Below, piece by piece: positions 31,455 through 43,893 of a DNA stretch of 64,000 nt. Under the pieces are notes generated by a model that was not told the origin of the DNA, did no database searches, and saw only the letters and a list, made by a program, of their open reading frames with translations. Source of the DNA: Termitomyces sp. T153 (Eukaryota > Basidiomycota > Agaricomycetes > Agaricales > Lyophyllaceae); contig JACKQL020000071.1 in NCBI GenBank assembly GCA_018296165.2, positions 183,433 through 247,432 of the forward strand, read 5' to 3'. Made by a program: the position numbers and the translations under genes. Position 1 is the stretch's first letter. Each line of letters opens with the position of its first letter.

Positions 31455-32767
31455 TCATTTCAATGCCTCATTTGCATGGTCTGCCAAATGTGGGAAGGGG
31501 GCACAATGCTGCTCTCCTTGCAGGCAAAGTTTGCAGATGTGAGGCAAGGTAGACCTCAGTTTGATCATCAGATCCTGAGTGAGATCTTCCTTGATGAGCT
31601 GATCCAAGCAGTTGTTACCAAGATGGCACATTCTACAATGAAGCAAAGACTTGTCTATCTTCTGCATGGAGGTTGGGCCAGCACAGGTGACATTGGTAGC
31701 ATGGGTTAGGGAGGAGACTAGTGTTTTGCCATTGAGGTAGGAGGTAAGTGTCTTGTCAATGGTTGCCATGAATAGCAGCTCATCTCAGATACTGAAAGAC
31801 ACCTTATGCCCACAGAAGGTGACTGTAAAGCTGTGATGCACTGAAAGAGTAGTGATGGAGAGGAGATTGTTTGCTAGATCTATTATGAAGAGGACATGCT
31901 AGATCTATTATGAAGAGGACATTGGAAATAATAACATCACTAAGAGATTCTCCATTCCAATCCCTCCTTTCTGGTTTGAACCTGACTGATCCTTTGCCTG
32001 CAGAGTAGACAGTGGCATTATTCACAAGGTGTATGGGTACTCTCCATGGCTTGAAGGTATCTGGCAGGAACCACTTGCAATGTGGCATCATATGACTCAT
32101 GGCACCCAAGTCTGTATTCCACAGAATGTCAGAAGGGTTGGGGAGATGGAGTGAGGATTGATAAACAGCAGCCTCAGCTTTCTTGGTAGGTCCATCACAA
32201 CCTTCTTCAACTTTTAGGGTGCTAGCAGCCTTTGCAGCATCAGCTTTTGCTTTGGCATTTCCTCCATGGCAACTGTCATGTTTCTTGGTCTTTGAAGTGC
32301 CATCGTCCTTCTTGGCTTGCACATGGGCCATAGTAAGATTTGGGCATTCTGTCACCTTATGGGGACCATTGCATATATAGCAGGCAATTGCTTGAATTGT
32401 AGTGGAAGTGGTGGCAGCTTCCTCTTCTGCTGCAGATTGCTGAGTTTTCTCTGTACAAAATGCCTCTTTGATGGTATCTTTGGCAAGATTGTTCAGCATC
32501 AGTACTGAGGAGACAAAGGGTCTGTAATCATTGTGTGGAAGGGCTCTGAGCATGGCCATGGTGCAGAGTTCATTGTCGAACATCTCAAGAGTGTACATGT
32601 GTGATGGTCCCATCAGATTTAACAATTGGCAGAGGGCAAAGAGATCTAATCCATTGCATGGCTCCTTCAATGCATGTACAGAATTGCATTAACATCTCTT
32701 CATTGCATAAGTGTACTGTGAAGAGGTCACTCAGTGAGTTAAAATGGGCATTCAGCACTAATTCCAA
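31455..32767 (-). pseudogene. Copia 2 gag-protease and GAG-pre-integrase
   Basis: The 288-residue frame 32670-31804 is copia gag with a zinc knuckle CYICNGPHKVTECP followed by the protease site WNTDLGAMSHMMPH (active DSGA replaced by DLGA). Frame 31769-31455 has the pre-integrase His/Cys box LLHCRMCHLGNNCLDQLIK. A perfect 25-bp tandem duplication (about 31872-31921) disrupts the protease region. Confidence 0.82.
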
Positions 32768-33226
32768 GTGTATTTTGCAAAGTTTTGCCTACATCAATGC
32801 TGGCTTATTGCAAATGTGATCTACATGAATCTTGTTGCCCTTGTCAAGCCACTGATAGATTTCACTGGCCATGTGGTCACTTCAAAGCTGATATGAACTC
32901 CAAACAGTGAAAGAGGTGGGGTTGCTGGGTTCAAGCACAGGGGAAATTTTCTCTCTAGTCACAATCCATGCCCCTCCAACTGACATGAGGTGTCCAAACA
33001 TAGACTTTTTCTATTCTGTGTACTTGATTGTGCTGAGTTTTGACATCAGCGACTGAGTGGTTTGCATGACATCTTCCATTACAGTTGTAGGTGCCAAGAT
33101 TGATAAGTGTGGGAGAAGAGTGGGTGCAGTGATGGGAGGTAAGCTTTACTTGGAATGTTTTGCTGCAACATTCAAAAATGGAACAAGGTTTTAGTGAATT
33201 GATCTTCAAGGTATAAGTCTATAACA

Positions 33227-33323
33227 TGAACCCTCCTAGAATAAAAAAAACTATCTATGATCATGTGAATGAGGCTGAGTGAGCAGGAATAGTGTGTTGC
33301 ACTCTGGCATTGATACTTCAACA
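33227..33323 (-). repeat. 5' terminal repeat of copia 2
   Basis: This is the partner of 28391-28489. To its right a gag-like frame ending IPHYLHV is interrupted at the repeat edge, so the element inserted into the family A retroelement. Confidence 0.7.
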
Positions 33324-35965
33324 TGTAGGTAATGAGGAATTGTGCTACAGAAAGGCTTGGGCTGAGAGTTAGCCACAAATGCCTTGGCCAGTTGTTGGGA
33401 GATGGCCTGACTGGCCTGTATCTCTGCCACTAAGGAGAGAGGGCAGAGCATAGTAGCATAGATTCTATCACCTACCTCAATAGTATCATCTGGAGACTCT
33501 GGGTCTGGAGCATGAACAAACTCCCCTTCACATTCATCTTCCTCTTGGAGTTCACACCCAATACCTCTAAAATTCTTGTAGAGGGCCTCTCTATGAGAGA
33601 ATGCCAAGGGCAGGGGGGGATCCAACAGATTGAGATTAGCATAAGGGAGATGGTATGACAGGCACATACAGCAGCATGCTCACAAAGCTTTGCTCTATGG
33701 CTCCTTCCTGGTCTCTCCTGCATAGGTTATGCAATGACACAGATATTGACTCATTCTCACCTCACTTTCTGTCCAGTCAATTTAAGAGCTGTGTTCATAT
33801 AACTAGGGGAACCTCAGGATTATGTCTTGCTTCCCAAGGCCAGTGACAGCAAAGGTGGCATGCTCTGAATGATCTTAGTAACAGAGGATCAGGTTGACAA
33901 CAGAGAGAATGGAACCGGCTTTATTGAGCATACAATCAACATTGTAAACTGGAAATTGGGCAGGAGAGGGGGTGGGTGGTGAGCTGATGGTATTACACAT
34001 ATTCTGTGTCAAGGAAAGGGCCAGTAGCCCTGCTATCAAGCAGAGCAACCATGCTCCAGGACTACTAAGTATCCATTGTCTCAATGTCCACCTGTAGCTT
34101 AAGAGAATTGGTGAGGGGGTAGAGCAACTACATATTGATGAGGGAGATGGTGTTCCTAAACAGGACTTGAGGGCAGGGTCTAGGAGTTGTCTCCTCAGTT
34201 GAGGCTTTGACTGGGGGTGAAGTTGGTAGGTTACAAGAGGAACTCATGATTTCTGGCCTAGTGTCAAGGGCAGCAACAGATATATTGGAAAGTACAGGGG
34301 GAAAAATGATTTTCATTAGGAAATAGAAGTGTATTGGTCATCCACTGCCTTTCTCAAAATACTCCACAGATTCTACCAAAGTGGCATCTGGCTCTAAACT
34401 GCCTTTGACAGGAAGTGTGATTGCAGAGGCATCTGAGAAAGGGGCTCCAGTAGTGTTTCAGGCTGCCAGGAGCTGAACAAGGAGCTCCTCCTGTTCCATT
34501 AGGGAAAGATAGCATACATCCAGACTTTGGGGGCATCAATGAGCAAAATGACCAGCCTTGACACAGTGTCTGTAAAGCAGAGGGGCAGGAGACTGCTGTC
34601 AAGAGGCATCAATGTCTATAGAGAACCCCTGGAAAAGAGGGCAGATGGGCATTGGCAGGGGAACAAGAAAAAAAGGGGCTCAAAGTGGGGCAGTGAAGAA
34701 TGGGCCAGTGCAAGGGGTTGTCAGTGGACAAGAGGCAGCTAAAAGATGCACTGTACATTGGAGCTCTTGCTTCAACTCTATCAGCTGCCATTGCTTTCAA
34801 GCTACCTTGTACCAAGTCTCCACTTATTGGTTGTTGAGGTGTCCTTTAGCCATGCTATCAATACAATCCATGAGGGTGGAGTGTTACCCCTCATAGAAAG
34901 TCAGGCAGAGTTTTAAGCAACAGTCTACTGCAGCCTGTTTCACCACATGATCCCATGGTGTTTCACCAGGCTGTTTTGGTGCTTATAAAATGGTCAATGC
35001 CTCATTAATCAGGGAAAGTAGGGGTAACAATTCACCCCCTACAAATGGTGATGGCATTGCTGAAGATGCCTGGGATCCTTGCAACTTCTTTTGCTGGAGG
35101 TAATCCACTACCTCCTGTTTCAGAAAAAGCATATAAAGTTCCATGAACTTTACTGGATTGGTTGGAATGATCCCCTCTCCTATGTAGCAACTGTTAGATT
35201 GCTATATGCTTAGCTACTCTAGCAGCTGAGTGCTATTGTGTTGAGGCCTTAGTGACCTCAACCTGGCTCTGCCAAAACACTAACACCCTCCAACAGAGGA
35301 TATCATCTGGGTTAGCCTTGCCATCAGTATCTGAGGTGTCATCAACATCCTCTGTGATTGCTTCTATAAATGCTGACAGTCCTGCTAGCCTTGTACCCAG
35401 GGAGGGCCCAATTTGCAATGGTACAGTGCCCCATGCCCTGCAAGACTCTTCATTGTACTCCTCAGTGGAGTAACCAACAAGGAAGACTCCTGGCATTCTC
35501 CCATGGTCACTGGGAAGGATCTAAAACCTTCCACTTGCAATGCTGTGGGTGCATACAAGGGGCTTTTCCCCCTGCTCACTGTCACAGTTGCTTCTTCCAG
35601 CTCTACCTTTGAGTATAACCAGGCAGAGGGCACTTGAGTGCCCTAGTGGTAATGCCCCCTTGACCAGCTATAGCTGGCCAAGCAGGAGTAGCTGCTAGTG
35701 GCCCTCCTGGCATAGCACCACTTTCTCTCCCCACACCATGATGTCATGTGGCAGGATCCAATGTCTCATGTGGAGCACTATGCTCCATTGAAATCTGGCT
35801 CAGATCTAGGCCCAAACACTTGATCTTCCATGGTCACAATTGTACTCATTGAAGAAGGTGGACATTAAGATTTTAATGTTCTGATTGTAAGTAGTGGCAG
35901 TGAACTTCTCTAGAAGTTCAGCTTCTGCTTTGCAAAGGAGTCAACACTTGATTGACTTAAAAAAA
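33324..35965 (-). mobile_element. Internal region of the family A LTR element, copy 2 (gag-like remnants)
   Basis: This sits between copia 2 and the LTR at 35966. Broken minus frames include 35496-35233 (SAFIEAITEDVDDTSDTDGK, DDILCWRVLVFW) matching the region next to LTR copy 1. Another is 33667-33324 (DDTIEVGDRIYATMLCPLSL, ISQQLAKAFVANSQPKPF), which is truncated by copia 2. No polymerase motif is present here. The gypsy RT at 27.4-28.3 kb could be the displaced pol of the same element. CpG is nearly absent. Confidence 0.55.
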
Positions 35966-36182
35966 TGTAACATTTTTTGTTATGAGTCATATGGCTTATT
36001 GTTCACAGCTCATAAGTCAAAACCAGTCATGATTCTGTTTACAGAGTATGAAGTAAGGCACTGCCTTACATAAGCAAAGTGAATGAGTTTTATAAGTAGT
36101 GTTAGTTGATGCTACCATAATAATATATCTAAATAATCAAATAAGGTAAACCAAGGACATAGTAATGGGATGCTCCATTACA
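35966..36182 (-). repeat. LTR, family A copy 2
   Basis: 217 bp, TGTAACA...CTCCATTACA, related to 1264-1477 and 56639-56855. The adjacent inner sequence (tgacttaaaaaaa) is shared with copy 1. Confidence 0.72.
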
Positions 36183-37130
36183 GTGAGACTGGTGATTCTT
36201 GTGGGATGCTGTTCTTAATGCTTCTCATCTGCCCCCTTTTTCTGTTGAGGCAGATGGCCACTTTGTGATCTCCCAGAAATGACTGCATCCAGTGAACCAA
36301 CTGTAGTGGAATACCTTTTTTCCAGAGTTTCTGGAGGAGTTGTGCATGGTTGACATTATCAACATATCTGGATATGTTGAAGGTGAGTACTAGTGTTACC
36401 TTGTCATGATTATATGCTGCCTGAATGTCTTCTATGTGTGTCGATAATGTGTTGTTAGTTGAACTGCAAAGTCTCCTACCAAATTCATTGGTGGGCACAA
36501 GGTCTGCTGCCTCTACTATATAGCTTAGTTGCTTTGTAACTATGCTCTCCAATACTTTGCCCAGGCATTCTAAAAGCTGAATGAGTCAGTATGCTCTAGG
36601 CTCTGAGTAGTTGGGTTTATTTTGCTTCCTCAGTGCTACAGTGACTGCTCTCCTCCACAGTTTTGGATGGTGTTCCATCTCCATAGTGCTACAGTGACTG
36701 CTCTCCTCCACAGTTTTGGGTGGTGTTCCATCTCCATACAGTGGAACATCAGGGAGTAGATCAGTTCCTATTCTACCTCCCAGGCCCTATGAGCTGCAGT
36801 AAACAGCTGCTGGCTTTCTCCTGGTGCCTTTCATATACTCTGTTGAAAGATTGCTTCCTGTACCTTTACCTTTATGATGCATATATGTTTTATGTCTCTG
36901 GCCTCATGTTCTTGAAGTTGGGTACCTTGTTGTTGTCTAAGGGGGGTATTGTTTGAATAGGGCATTACACATATCCTTGTGCATCACCACAAGCTCCTGG
37001 CCAGTTTGCTTGATTGCAGGTGAAGGGTAATTGCAAGTACTCTTGGACCATCCCTCTGAAACCCCATATATGTTCTAGCTTTACATCATGTAGTGTCTCC
37101 TTGATCCACTTGGTATGTTTGGTTTGAATA
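36183..37130 (-). pseudogene. Tad1-like LINE fragment 2 (reverse transcriptase)
   Basis: The minus frame 36552-36178 (ESIVTKQLSYIVEAADLVPT, NISRYVDNVNHAQLLQKLWK, IPQESPVSL) is about two-thirds identical by eye to the RT of LINE 3 at 39.5-40.2 kb, so it is a diverged second copy. It stops exactly at the LTR edge (36183). A ~53-bp tandem duplication lies at about 36632-36736. Confidence 0.75.
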
Positions 37131-37690
37131 AGCATCTAAAATAAGCTCTAATCAGAGGACAGGAGCAAGGAGAGGATGAGGATGGATGGATGGATGGATG
37201 GATGAATCTCTGTTTTATGCTGGCAAGCCACAAACTGGGCTAAAGGGTGAGCCATAGCTAAATATGATGAGTTGTAAAGTAAAGTGGTACATAAGCATTT
37301 GATCTGGGCCTTTTCTGGTGGTACTTTTGCTAGCATGTGTAAAGTAGGGTAGGGCAAGGTGTAGTAGCAGGCTGGTTATGATGTTATGTAATCAGGTTTG
37401 ATAGGAAAGAAATAAAGAATAAATAAATGAAAGGAAAGGAGAAGTTATAGAAAGAGACAGTTCACCAAAGTCCATTGCTTCTTTTTGTGTGCCTGCTAGG
37501 CATTGTGTGTGTGCTGGCCATGTAGCCTCTGTGCAGACCTGTGAGTGTACCCTATTCTTGTTGGCTCAATATGGTGTGTCCCTCTTGATGCTATTGCCAG
37601 TTATCCTTCTTCTTCCCCACTACTCTCTTCCCTCTCTTCCTGCATCCTTCCTGTGTACTCCTCCCCTTCCTCCCTCTCTTCTATTCTTCT
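37131..37690. repeat. LINE 3 3' end region with (GGAT)n microsatellite
   Basis: A short 'ggatggatggatggatggat' array lies at about 37180-37203, and A-rich runs (aaagaataaataaatgaaag) at about 37410-37430. No gene is present. A simple repeat may mark the 3' terminus of LINE 3, but the exact end is not resolved. Confidence 0.4.
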
Positions 37691-40600
37691 CTAGTATTCT
37701 TCATCATTTTCTTCATCCTTGTCTTTCTCTATTGTTGGTTTCAGCATGTTTTCTGGTCTCAGTGCACCTGTATTTGTGAAGGCTCTGGATTTGGCCAGGA
37801 ATTTGCCCATGGCCTCAATACTTTTCTTTGTACCTAACAGGTTTTCCATTTCCATTTCTTCATCCACTTTCTTCAGTATGTCCCTATGCTCCTCATACTT
37901 GGGACATTCTCTGATGACATGTTTGCACATTTGGTATCCCTCTCCACATGTGCATCCTTTTGGTTAAGTGGGCACAAACTTAGTGTAGTACTCACCAATA
38001 TAGGAATGTTGGGTTCAGCACTGAGTGAGCCTTGTGAAGACCTCTTTCAGAAGTTCTTGGATGTGTTCTCATGGTTTGGTGCTCAGGGATAGCTTATTTG
38101 CTAGGGCAAATCCTCCTATGGGTGGAGTCTTGAGCCATTCTGCTCTCCAGGCTTCAAGAGTTTTTTGTCCTTTTGTTTTCCTTTTGGTGTGTATTAGTGT
38201 AATATACTTTGTTTGCCACATGAGTGTGCCTTCTTTTGCTGCCACATCTGCCTTCTCATTGCCCTTAAGGTCTTTGTGTCCTGGACACATTGTCCTGAAC
38301 ACCATTGTACTGTTACCATCCTGTCCTGTCTTCTACTTAGAAAACTGTTAATGTGATAAGTGAAGGATTGTATGAGCCTTTGGCAGGCCACATCTTTTAT
38401 CCCATATATACTTGATATTGCCACTGAATTATCTGCAAATATGTGTATGTTAGTGATCCAGCAATTTTTCTCTGTTATCTTAGTTGCCATTTTTGCTGTG
38501 GCTTCTAGACCCTTCATCTCAGCATCATACACCTCTGCTGTGTTACCCAGGCCTCCTTTCTGCACAAGGATTTCCTTGCCTCCATTGTACCTGACCATTT
38601 CCTATCCAACCATTTTGATCTTTGGATTATTCTCATCCTCCAACATGGAGCCATCTGAGTATATCAAGAAGTTTGACTTGTCTCTGTGTAGCTTGGCCAC
38701 TCATGCTTTGTGTACCTTTGCAGCTTCTCCTTTTGGAACTCCTGGTCTAGTTGGGATAATCTTCAATTGGTTTCCATATCTTTCTGCAGTTGCTCTCCAT
38801 GGTGGTTCTGTTAAAGGCTTGATCCATTCGCCTTCCAGTGGATTATACATAGTGATTGCTATTGATTCTAACTGAATCAGTCTACCTTTCAGTTTAGATG
38901 TTGGGTTTCTTGGTTGTCATTGTGAGGGCATTGGCAGTGGGTAACCAAGCAAGGATTGGGTGAGTAGGGCTTAGCCTGGGTAGTCTGTTGGCATAGCTTG
39001 CTACTGTTTTATCTAAGGTCAGCCTAATTGGGAGAATTGCCATTTCTATTTCTAGTGCATTAGTAGGGGTTGTTCTAAGGCCCTGGCCATGTGTCAGAGG
39101 GCATTGTTTTGAATGGTGTTAAGTTTGTTCAGGTGTCTCTTCTTGTTTGTCCACCATGCTGGGCTTGCATACATGATTACTGGTAAGACAAAGGCTTTGT
39201 ACATGGTTTGGAGGTGCATCTGGTTTAGTCCTTTCACTGTGTTGGCCAGCATCTTCATTCCTTGTACTGCACACTTGGCCTTTGTAGCTACTACTTGTAA
39301 ATGTCTGTCAAATGTCAGTTTACAATCTAAATGCAGTCACAGTATCCTAATTGAGCTTCCAGCATTAATTGTTACCTCTGCTCCATCCAGCATGAGTAGT
39401 CATATGCTTGGGGCATATCCATTATTCCTGCACCATGAGTGGTGTATCAGTTCCATCTTTTCTACTGCTGTCAAGAGGCCCACACTTGTGAGCCAGTCAT
39501 TTACTGTGACAAAAGCCTCTCAGAGGATAGTGATGTTGAGGTCAAGAGGTTGGGTGGATATCTGGAGAGTTCCATTGTCAATGTACATGTCAAGGGTTGG
39601 GATTCCACCTTGTTCCTATTGTTCTGTGATGCATTATGTTCTTTCCTCTTTTCTTCCATGATCTCTTGTATCTTGCTTCCATATATTATTGACAGGATCA
39701 GGGAAACTGGGGAGCCTTGTGGGATACCATTGTTTACATTTTTCATATCCCTCCTCTTGCCATCAAGGCATATTGCCACTTGCCACTGATCTAAGAAGAA
39801 TTTTACCCACTTCACTAGTGGTAGTGGACTCCCTTTTCTCTGCAGTTCCCATAGCAGTTGAGAATGGTTAATGTTGTCAAAATAACCAGAGATATTGAAA
39901 GTTAGAACTGACATTACCTTATCATGGCTTCTTGCTGCTTGGATGTCCTTGAGATGCATAAGAAGTACATCATTTGTGGAGCTACAAGGGTGTCCACTGA
40001 ACTGGCAGGTGGGGACTAGGTCTCCTGCCCCTACCATATAACTCAATCTTTTAGTGACTATGCTCTCCAGCACTTTGCCCAAGCATTCTAGCAGTTGGAT
40101 TAATCTGTATGCTTTGGGCTCCCAATAGTCAGGCTTGTTTGGTTTGTGCAGTGCTACTGCAATCACTTTCCTCCATGCTTTGCAGTGATATCCCATCTCA
40201 ATGCAGTGATGCATAAGAGAAAATATTACCTCTTCCTCAGCTTCCCATGTCTATCTGACCACTGCAAAGGACTGCTGGCTTTTGCCCAGAGGTGCTTTAA
40301 TGGAAGATGGCTTCCTTAACCTCTGTGCATGTGATCTGGTTGTATTCTATGTCTCTGAGCTCATCTTCTGTGAGGTTAGGTTCATAGTTGTTCTCAAGAG
40401 GTGGGGGGGGGGTTTGAAGAGTGCTCTTCATAGTGTGTTGCATTTATCCTTGTGTGTGACTGCTGGGTCTTGGTTTGTCCATTTGATTGTGGGTGAGGGG
40501 TAGTTTCTGGTTCCTTTGGACCAGTTTTGGAAGCTCCATATCTTGTCTGGGCTGGCATTGTGTAGCATTTCCTCTACTCATTTTCTCCTCTCATGTTTGA

Positions 40601-41415
40601 AGAGTTTCCTAAAGTAGTTAGTAATTTTCTGAATTTCCAAATTTACTACCTCTGAATGCTATCCCCAATGGTCTTTGTACATCTTAGCCTGCTTCCTCAG
40701 TTCCTCTCTATGCTTTGCTACTTGTGATAGTTCCTTGGTCCACCAGGGCTTTGGTTTGATGGTGTTTTGGGGGTTACTGTTTCCTTGGAGACATGTTTCA
40801 TGGCCTCTGTTATCAGGTGTATGTCTTTGTCTAGCTCTTCTGTAGTTCTTGGTCTCTGTCTGTCTGTCAATTTCTCCCAGTGCCTGCTATTGTGTGCCAG
40901 CTCTCTCAAGAAAGCCTCTATCCATTCTCCTGCTTTAAATTTTTCAAATTTGTTGGAGCTGATTGTCCATTCTTGTGTTGTGTCAAGTGTTCTGGCTGCT
41001 TGGTTTGCCCATGTCAGGTCTATCACCAATGTTGCTCTGTGTCATCTGTGTTCCTGGAATATGCACTCCCCTTTTATGTTAAGGAGAGAGAATCCCTCTT
41101 TGTCCAGCCAGTCTACCAGCTGTTCTGTTTTGCCAGATAGTGGGCCATTTCCCATGCTCCATCTGGGTTGGTGTTGGTTCCAGTTGCCTGTGATGATGAC
41201 AGGTTTGTTGGTTGGGAGTGTGAGCCTCTATAATCTAGTGGAGGCTGTTGTGTTGTTTTGGTCAGGTTTTTTTGACTTTGGCTGGTATAAATGTTTATTA
41301 GTGTGGTGGTTGAGTATGTACCCTGTTCTATATCTAGGACCTGTATGTCAAGGTCCTTTGCAATGTCTGATTGGAGTGTGACCATGAAGTCTTCTCTTGT
41401 CCTCACATATGCCAT
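37691..41415 (-). pseudogene. LINE 3 ORF2 (endonuclease, RT, RNase H)
   Basis: The endonuclease remnant has DIQVLDIEQG...TTTLINIYT and a mutated catalytic stretch PTNLSSSQATGTNTNPDG. The RT frame (237 residues) has WRKVIAVALHKPNKPDYWEP, SYMVGAGDLVPTCQFSGHP and VNNGIPQGSPVSLILSIIYG; the YxDD box lies downstream in another frame. RNase H has GNTAEVYDAEMKGLEATAKM, NIHIFADNSVAISS and GHKDLKGNEKADVAAKEG. Confidence 0.85.
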
Positions 41416-41626
41416 GGTTCTTGGTCTTTGTCCTGTTGTAATGGTTGCAATCAGCAGGATAGGTGTTCAGCTGGTGCATCCTACTGGTCCTATCTGATCC
41501 CCTCCTATTCTGTCCTATGATGGTTCTGTGAAGAGTATGATGTCAAATTTGTCTATAAATGTGTTGAGTGCTGTGTGGTACACTATCTTGCTTTGATTAG
41601 CATTTAGTTTTATTATATGTATAGGT

Positions 41627-42970
41627 TTAGTTTTGATGTGGTATGGACTTATCTACTTCTCCTGTGTTCAGGCCATTCTGATGTTTGTTTCTTTGTGTGG
41701 GTGAAAGTGTGTGTCCATCATTTTCTTGACTTGGAGCAGCATGTTTGCACCTGGTTTTTGATATCACTGTCATGAATGTTTCTTCTCTTGTGTCAATCTT
41801 GTTTTGGATGTTTCTGGGTTCAGTTTGGTTGTTGGGCACTTCTTTGCTATTCCTTCCACTTGTTTGGAATGTTACCTGTGATCCAGTTGTCTTCTTTCTT
41901 TCTTTTGCTCTGGCCACACCTGTGGCCCTAATATGTTTGGGGCATAGTCTGGCCATGGCTTGGTGTCCTCCCTGCAATTTGCACACTTGACTCTCAGGGT
42001 GTTGTTTCTTTGTGTGGGTACCTGCACAGATCCTGCACTTGGGTCCTGTTTGGCAGCAAGCTGTGTGGTGTCCAAATGCCCAGCAATTTTGACACTGTAG
42101 GATTGGGGGTCTGTTCACATGTTTGACTGTCTTGCACCATTTCAATTATAGTGCAAAGTTCTGTTTTTCTAGCATTCACATAGCATCATCCTCTGTGCTT
42201 AGATCCAGAATGATGGATGAAAAGTCTTGATTCTTGAGGTCCTCAATTGAATGGATCCACTTTGGGTTGGTAATCAGTTTGAACAACTTCAGTATTGGGT
42301 TGGCATATTCCAGCTCTTCCAGCAGTTCTTCTGGTATGTGCACCATGCCTGGTTCTCCTGTCCATACCTTGTCTATCTGCACTTTGTACCTCTGATCATC
42401 TGTCATCAACTCCAGGGTGTCCTCCAGTACCCTGAAAATGTGAGTGAAAGTGTGTGTGTATTTGAGAAGTTTAGCCCCTGTCTGATCTTCTCTAGTCATG
42501 AGTATTAGGTTTTGGTGTTGGTTGTAGTGTGCTGATGCTACTCTGATGTGTTGTGATTCCTCACTCCCAGTGAGAGTGTTGTTAATGAATGTGACTAAGG
42601 CTCTAGGGTGTAGCACTTTCTGGTCTAGCTCAGTGCTGTGCATGATGATGATCAGGCAAGACTGGTGGTGTGGTTGCATTGGGTTTTTAGGTTGTGGTGC
42701 ATGATATGGTGACATTTGTTTTGCAAGAGTGGGTCTGTATATAGATCCAGTTGTGTGCATGGTGCTAACCTTGGATTGCATTTCAGGGTTGGTCTTTGCT
42801 TTCCCATTCTTGGTCTGTCTGTCCTCCATCCTCACTGAAAGTGATTTCACCTCCTTGGTCAGTTTCCCCAGGGTTGCAACTATTCCATCCATATTGTGGT
42901 TTCTGTCAGCAGAGTCAGCTTTTTCCATCATAGGCTTGATAATCCTTAGCTTGTGTTTGATAGACCACAC
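41627..42970 (-). pseudogene. LINE 3 ORF1 (gag-like RNA-binding protein)
   Basis: Frame 42970-42176 (264 residues) is a charged N-terminal part with a possible coiled coil (ATLGKLTKEVKSLSVRMEDR). Frame 42145-41627 carries zinc knuckles CQNCWAFGHHTACC and CRICAGTHTKKQH. A frame break separates them. Confidence 0.8.
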
Positions 42971-43400
42971 TAGGTTTGTTGTGTGTTTGCTCCAGATTGT
43001 GTGGTCTGAGAATTGGCAATGGACTCTAACAATCTGATGACTACTTTTTTGTTCATGAGTGTTTCCTTGGATTGTACAGTGTGGACCTCCATGTCTGTGT
43101 CTTCCTCTGGTATGTATTTGTCCTCATTTGACATTGCTTGTCTTTTTTTTGCTCTGCCTGATGGTTCTTAGGCTTTCTGGGCATGTTGGACAGGGTGATC
43201 TCATGTCCTCCAAATACATCCATTGTGTCCACCTCCCCTTCTCTAATGTGTTTCCTCCCCTTGTCCTTCACTGCGCATTGTACTGCCACCAGGTATTTGG
43301 GGTCTGGTGGGTCTTTGTTTGATGGTATCATCCAGCTATATATGCTCATTCTTGAATGTAGACTTCCAGTATTGAGCAAACACTGTGGGAATTTCCCCAA

Positions 43401-43893
43401 AGTGGTGGTTCCGGAAAAAGGAGCATTTTTGGAGAGGATGAGGAGACAAAGTGGAAGAGTGATCTAATCAACGTCTCGGCATTGTGTGCCGACTTCGCTG
43501 GGCAATCATAAATGGTATGGTCACGGCTGTCCAAATGATTGTCAGCGTGACATTTTTGACCTCGACGTTTGTCATGCTGTTATAATTCATACTCATGTTC
43601 ATTCCATATAATTCACCTTGTAGTATCTTTTTCAAATACTTTACTATCTTTGACAAATGTAATGAGGACACAATAATTCGCAGATTTCAAACTGATATCC
43701 CAACGAGCGTCCATGACGCTTTGGAAGCGTCCCTGATCGGGAACGGTGATTCGGTGATACTATCATATTATCACGTGTATCCCCGAACTCTCATGTGACC
43801 AACAAGACGTGGCAAGAGGAGATTCGCAGTCATCTGCAGCGACCTTCGCGCCCTGCATATAGCTTTGTTCGGTGTTTTTTAAACTACCCCGGA
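43401..43893. other. Start of the second gene island; upstream region of TRAP-alpha
   Basis: CpG frequency rises sharply at about 43.41 kb. No gene is recognised. The TRAP-alpha promoter should lie here; no TATA box was picked out. Confidence 0.4.

Larger units (their letters stand above)
28391..33323 (-). mobile_element. Ty1/copia element 2, decayed
   Basis: Terminal repeats of about 97-99 bp (28391-28489 and 33227-33323) share TGAACCCTCCT...ACTTCAACA. The minus-strand order between them is gag, protease, integrase, RT, RNase H. A clear target duplication was not found, so the ends may be slightly off. Confidence 0.82.
37691..43400 (-). mobile_element. Tad1-like LINE 3, near full length but decayed
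   Basis: Read right to left, the minus strand holds ORF1 with zinc knuckles (42970-41627), then ORF2 with an APE-type endonuclease (41415-40718), RT (40214-39501), RNase H (38598-38194) and a C-terminal Cys/His box (37930-37691: CTCGEGYQMC then HVIRECPKYEEHRD). This two-ORF order with RNase H is that of Tad1-clade fungal LINEs. Multiple stops and shifts make it inactive. Its 5' edge near 43.39 kb abuts CpG-rich gene DNA. Confidence 0.85.

Noticed and set aside
36183..43400. Treating LINE fragment 2 and LINE 3 as one element
   Set aside because: Both contain the same RT segment (SYIVEAADLVPT and SYMVGAGDLVPT), so they are two copies in a row.
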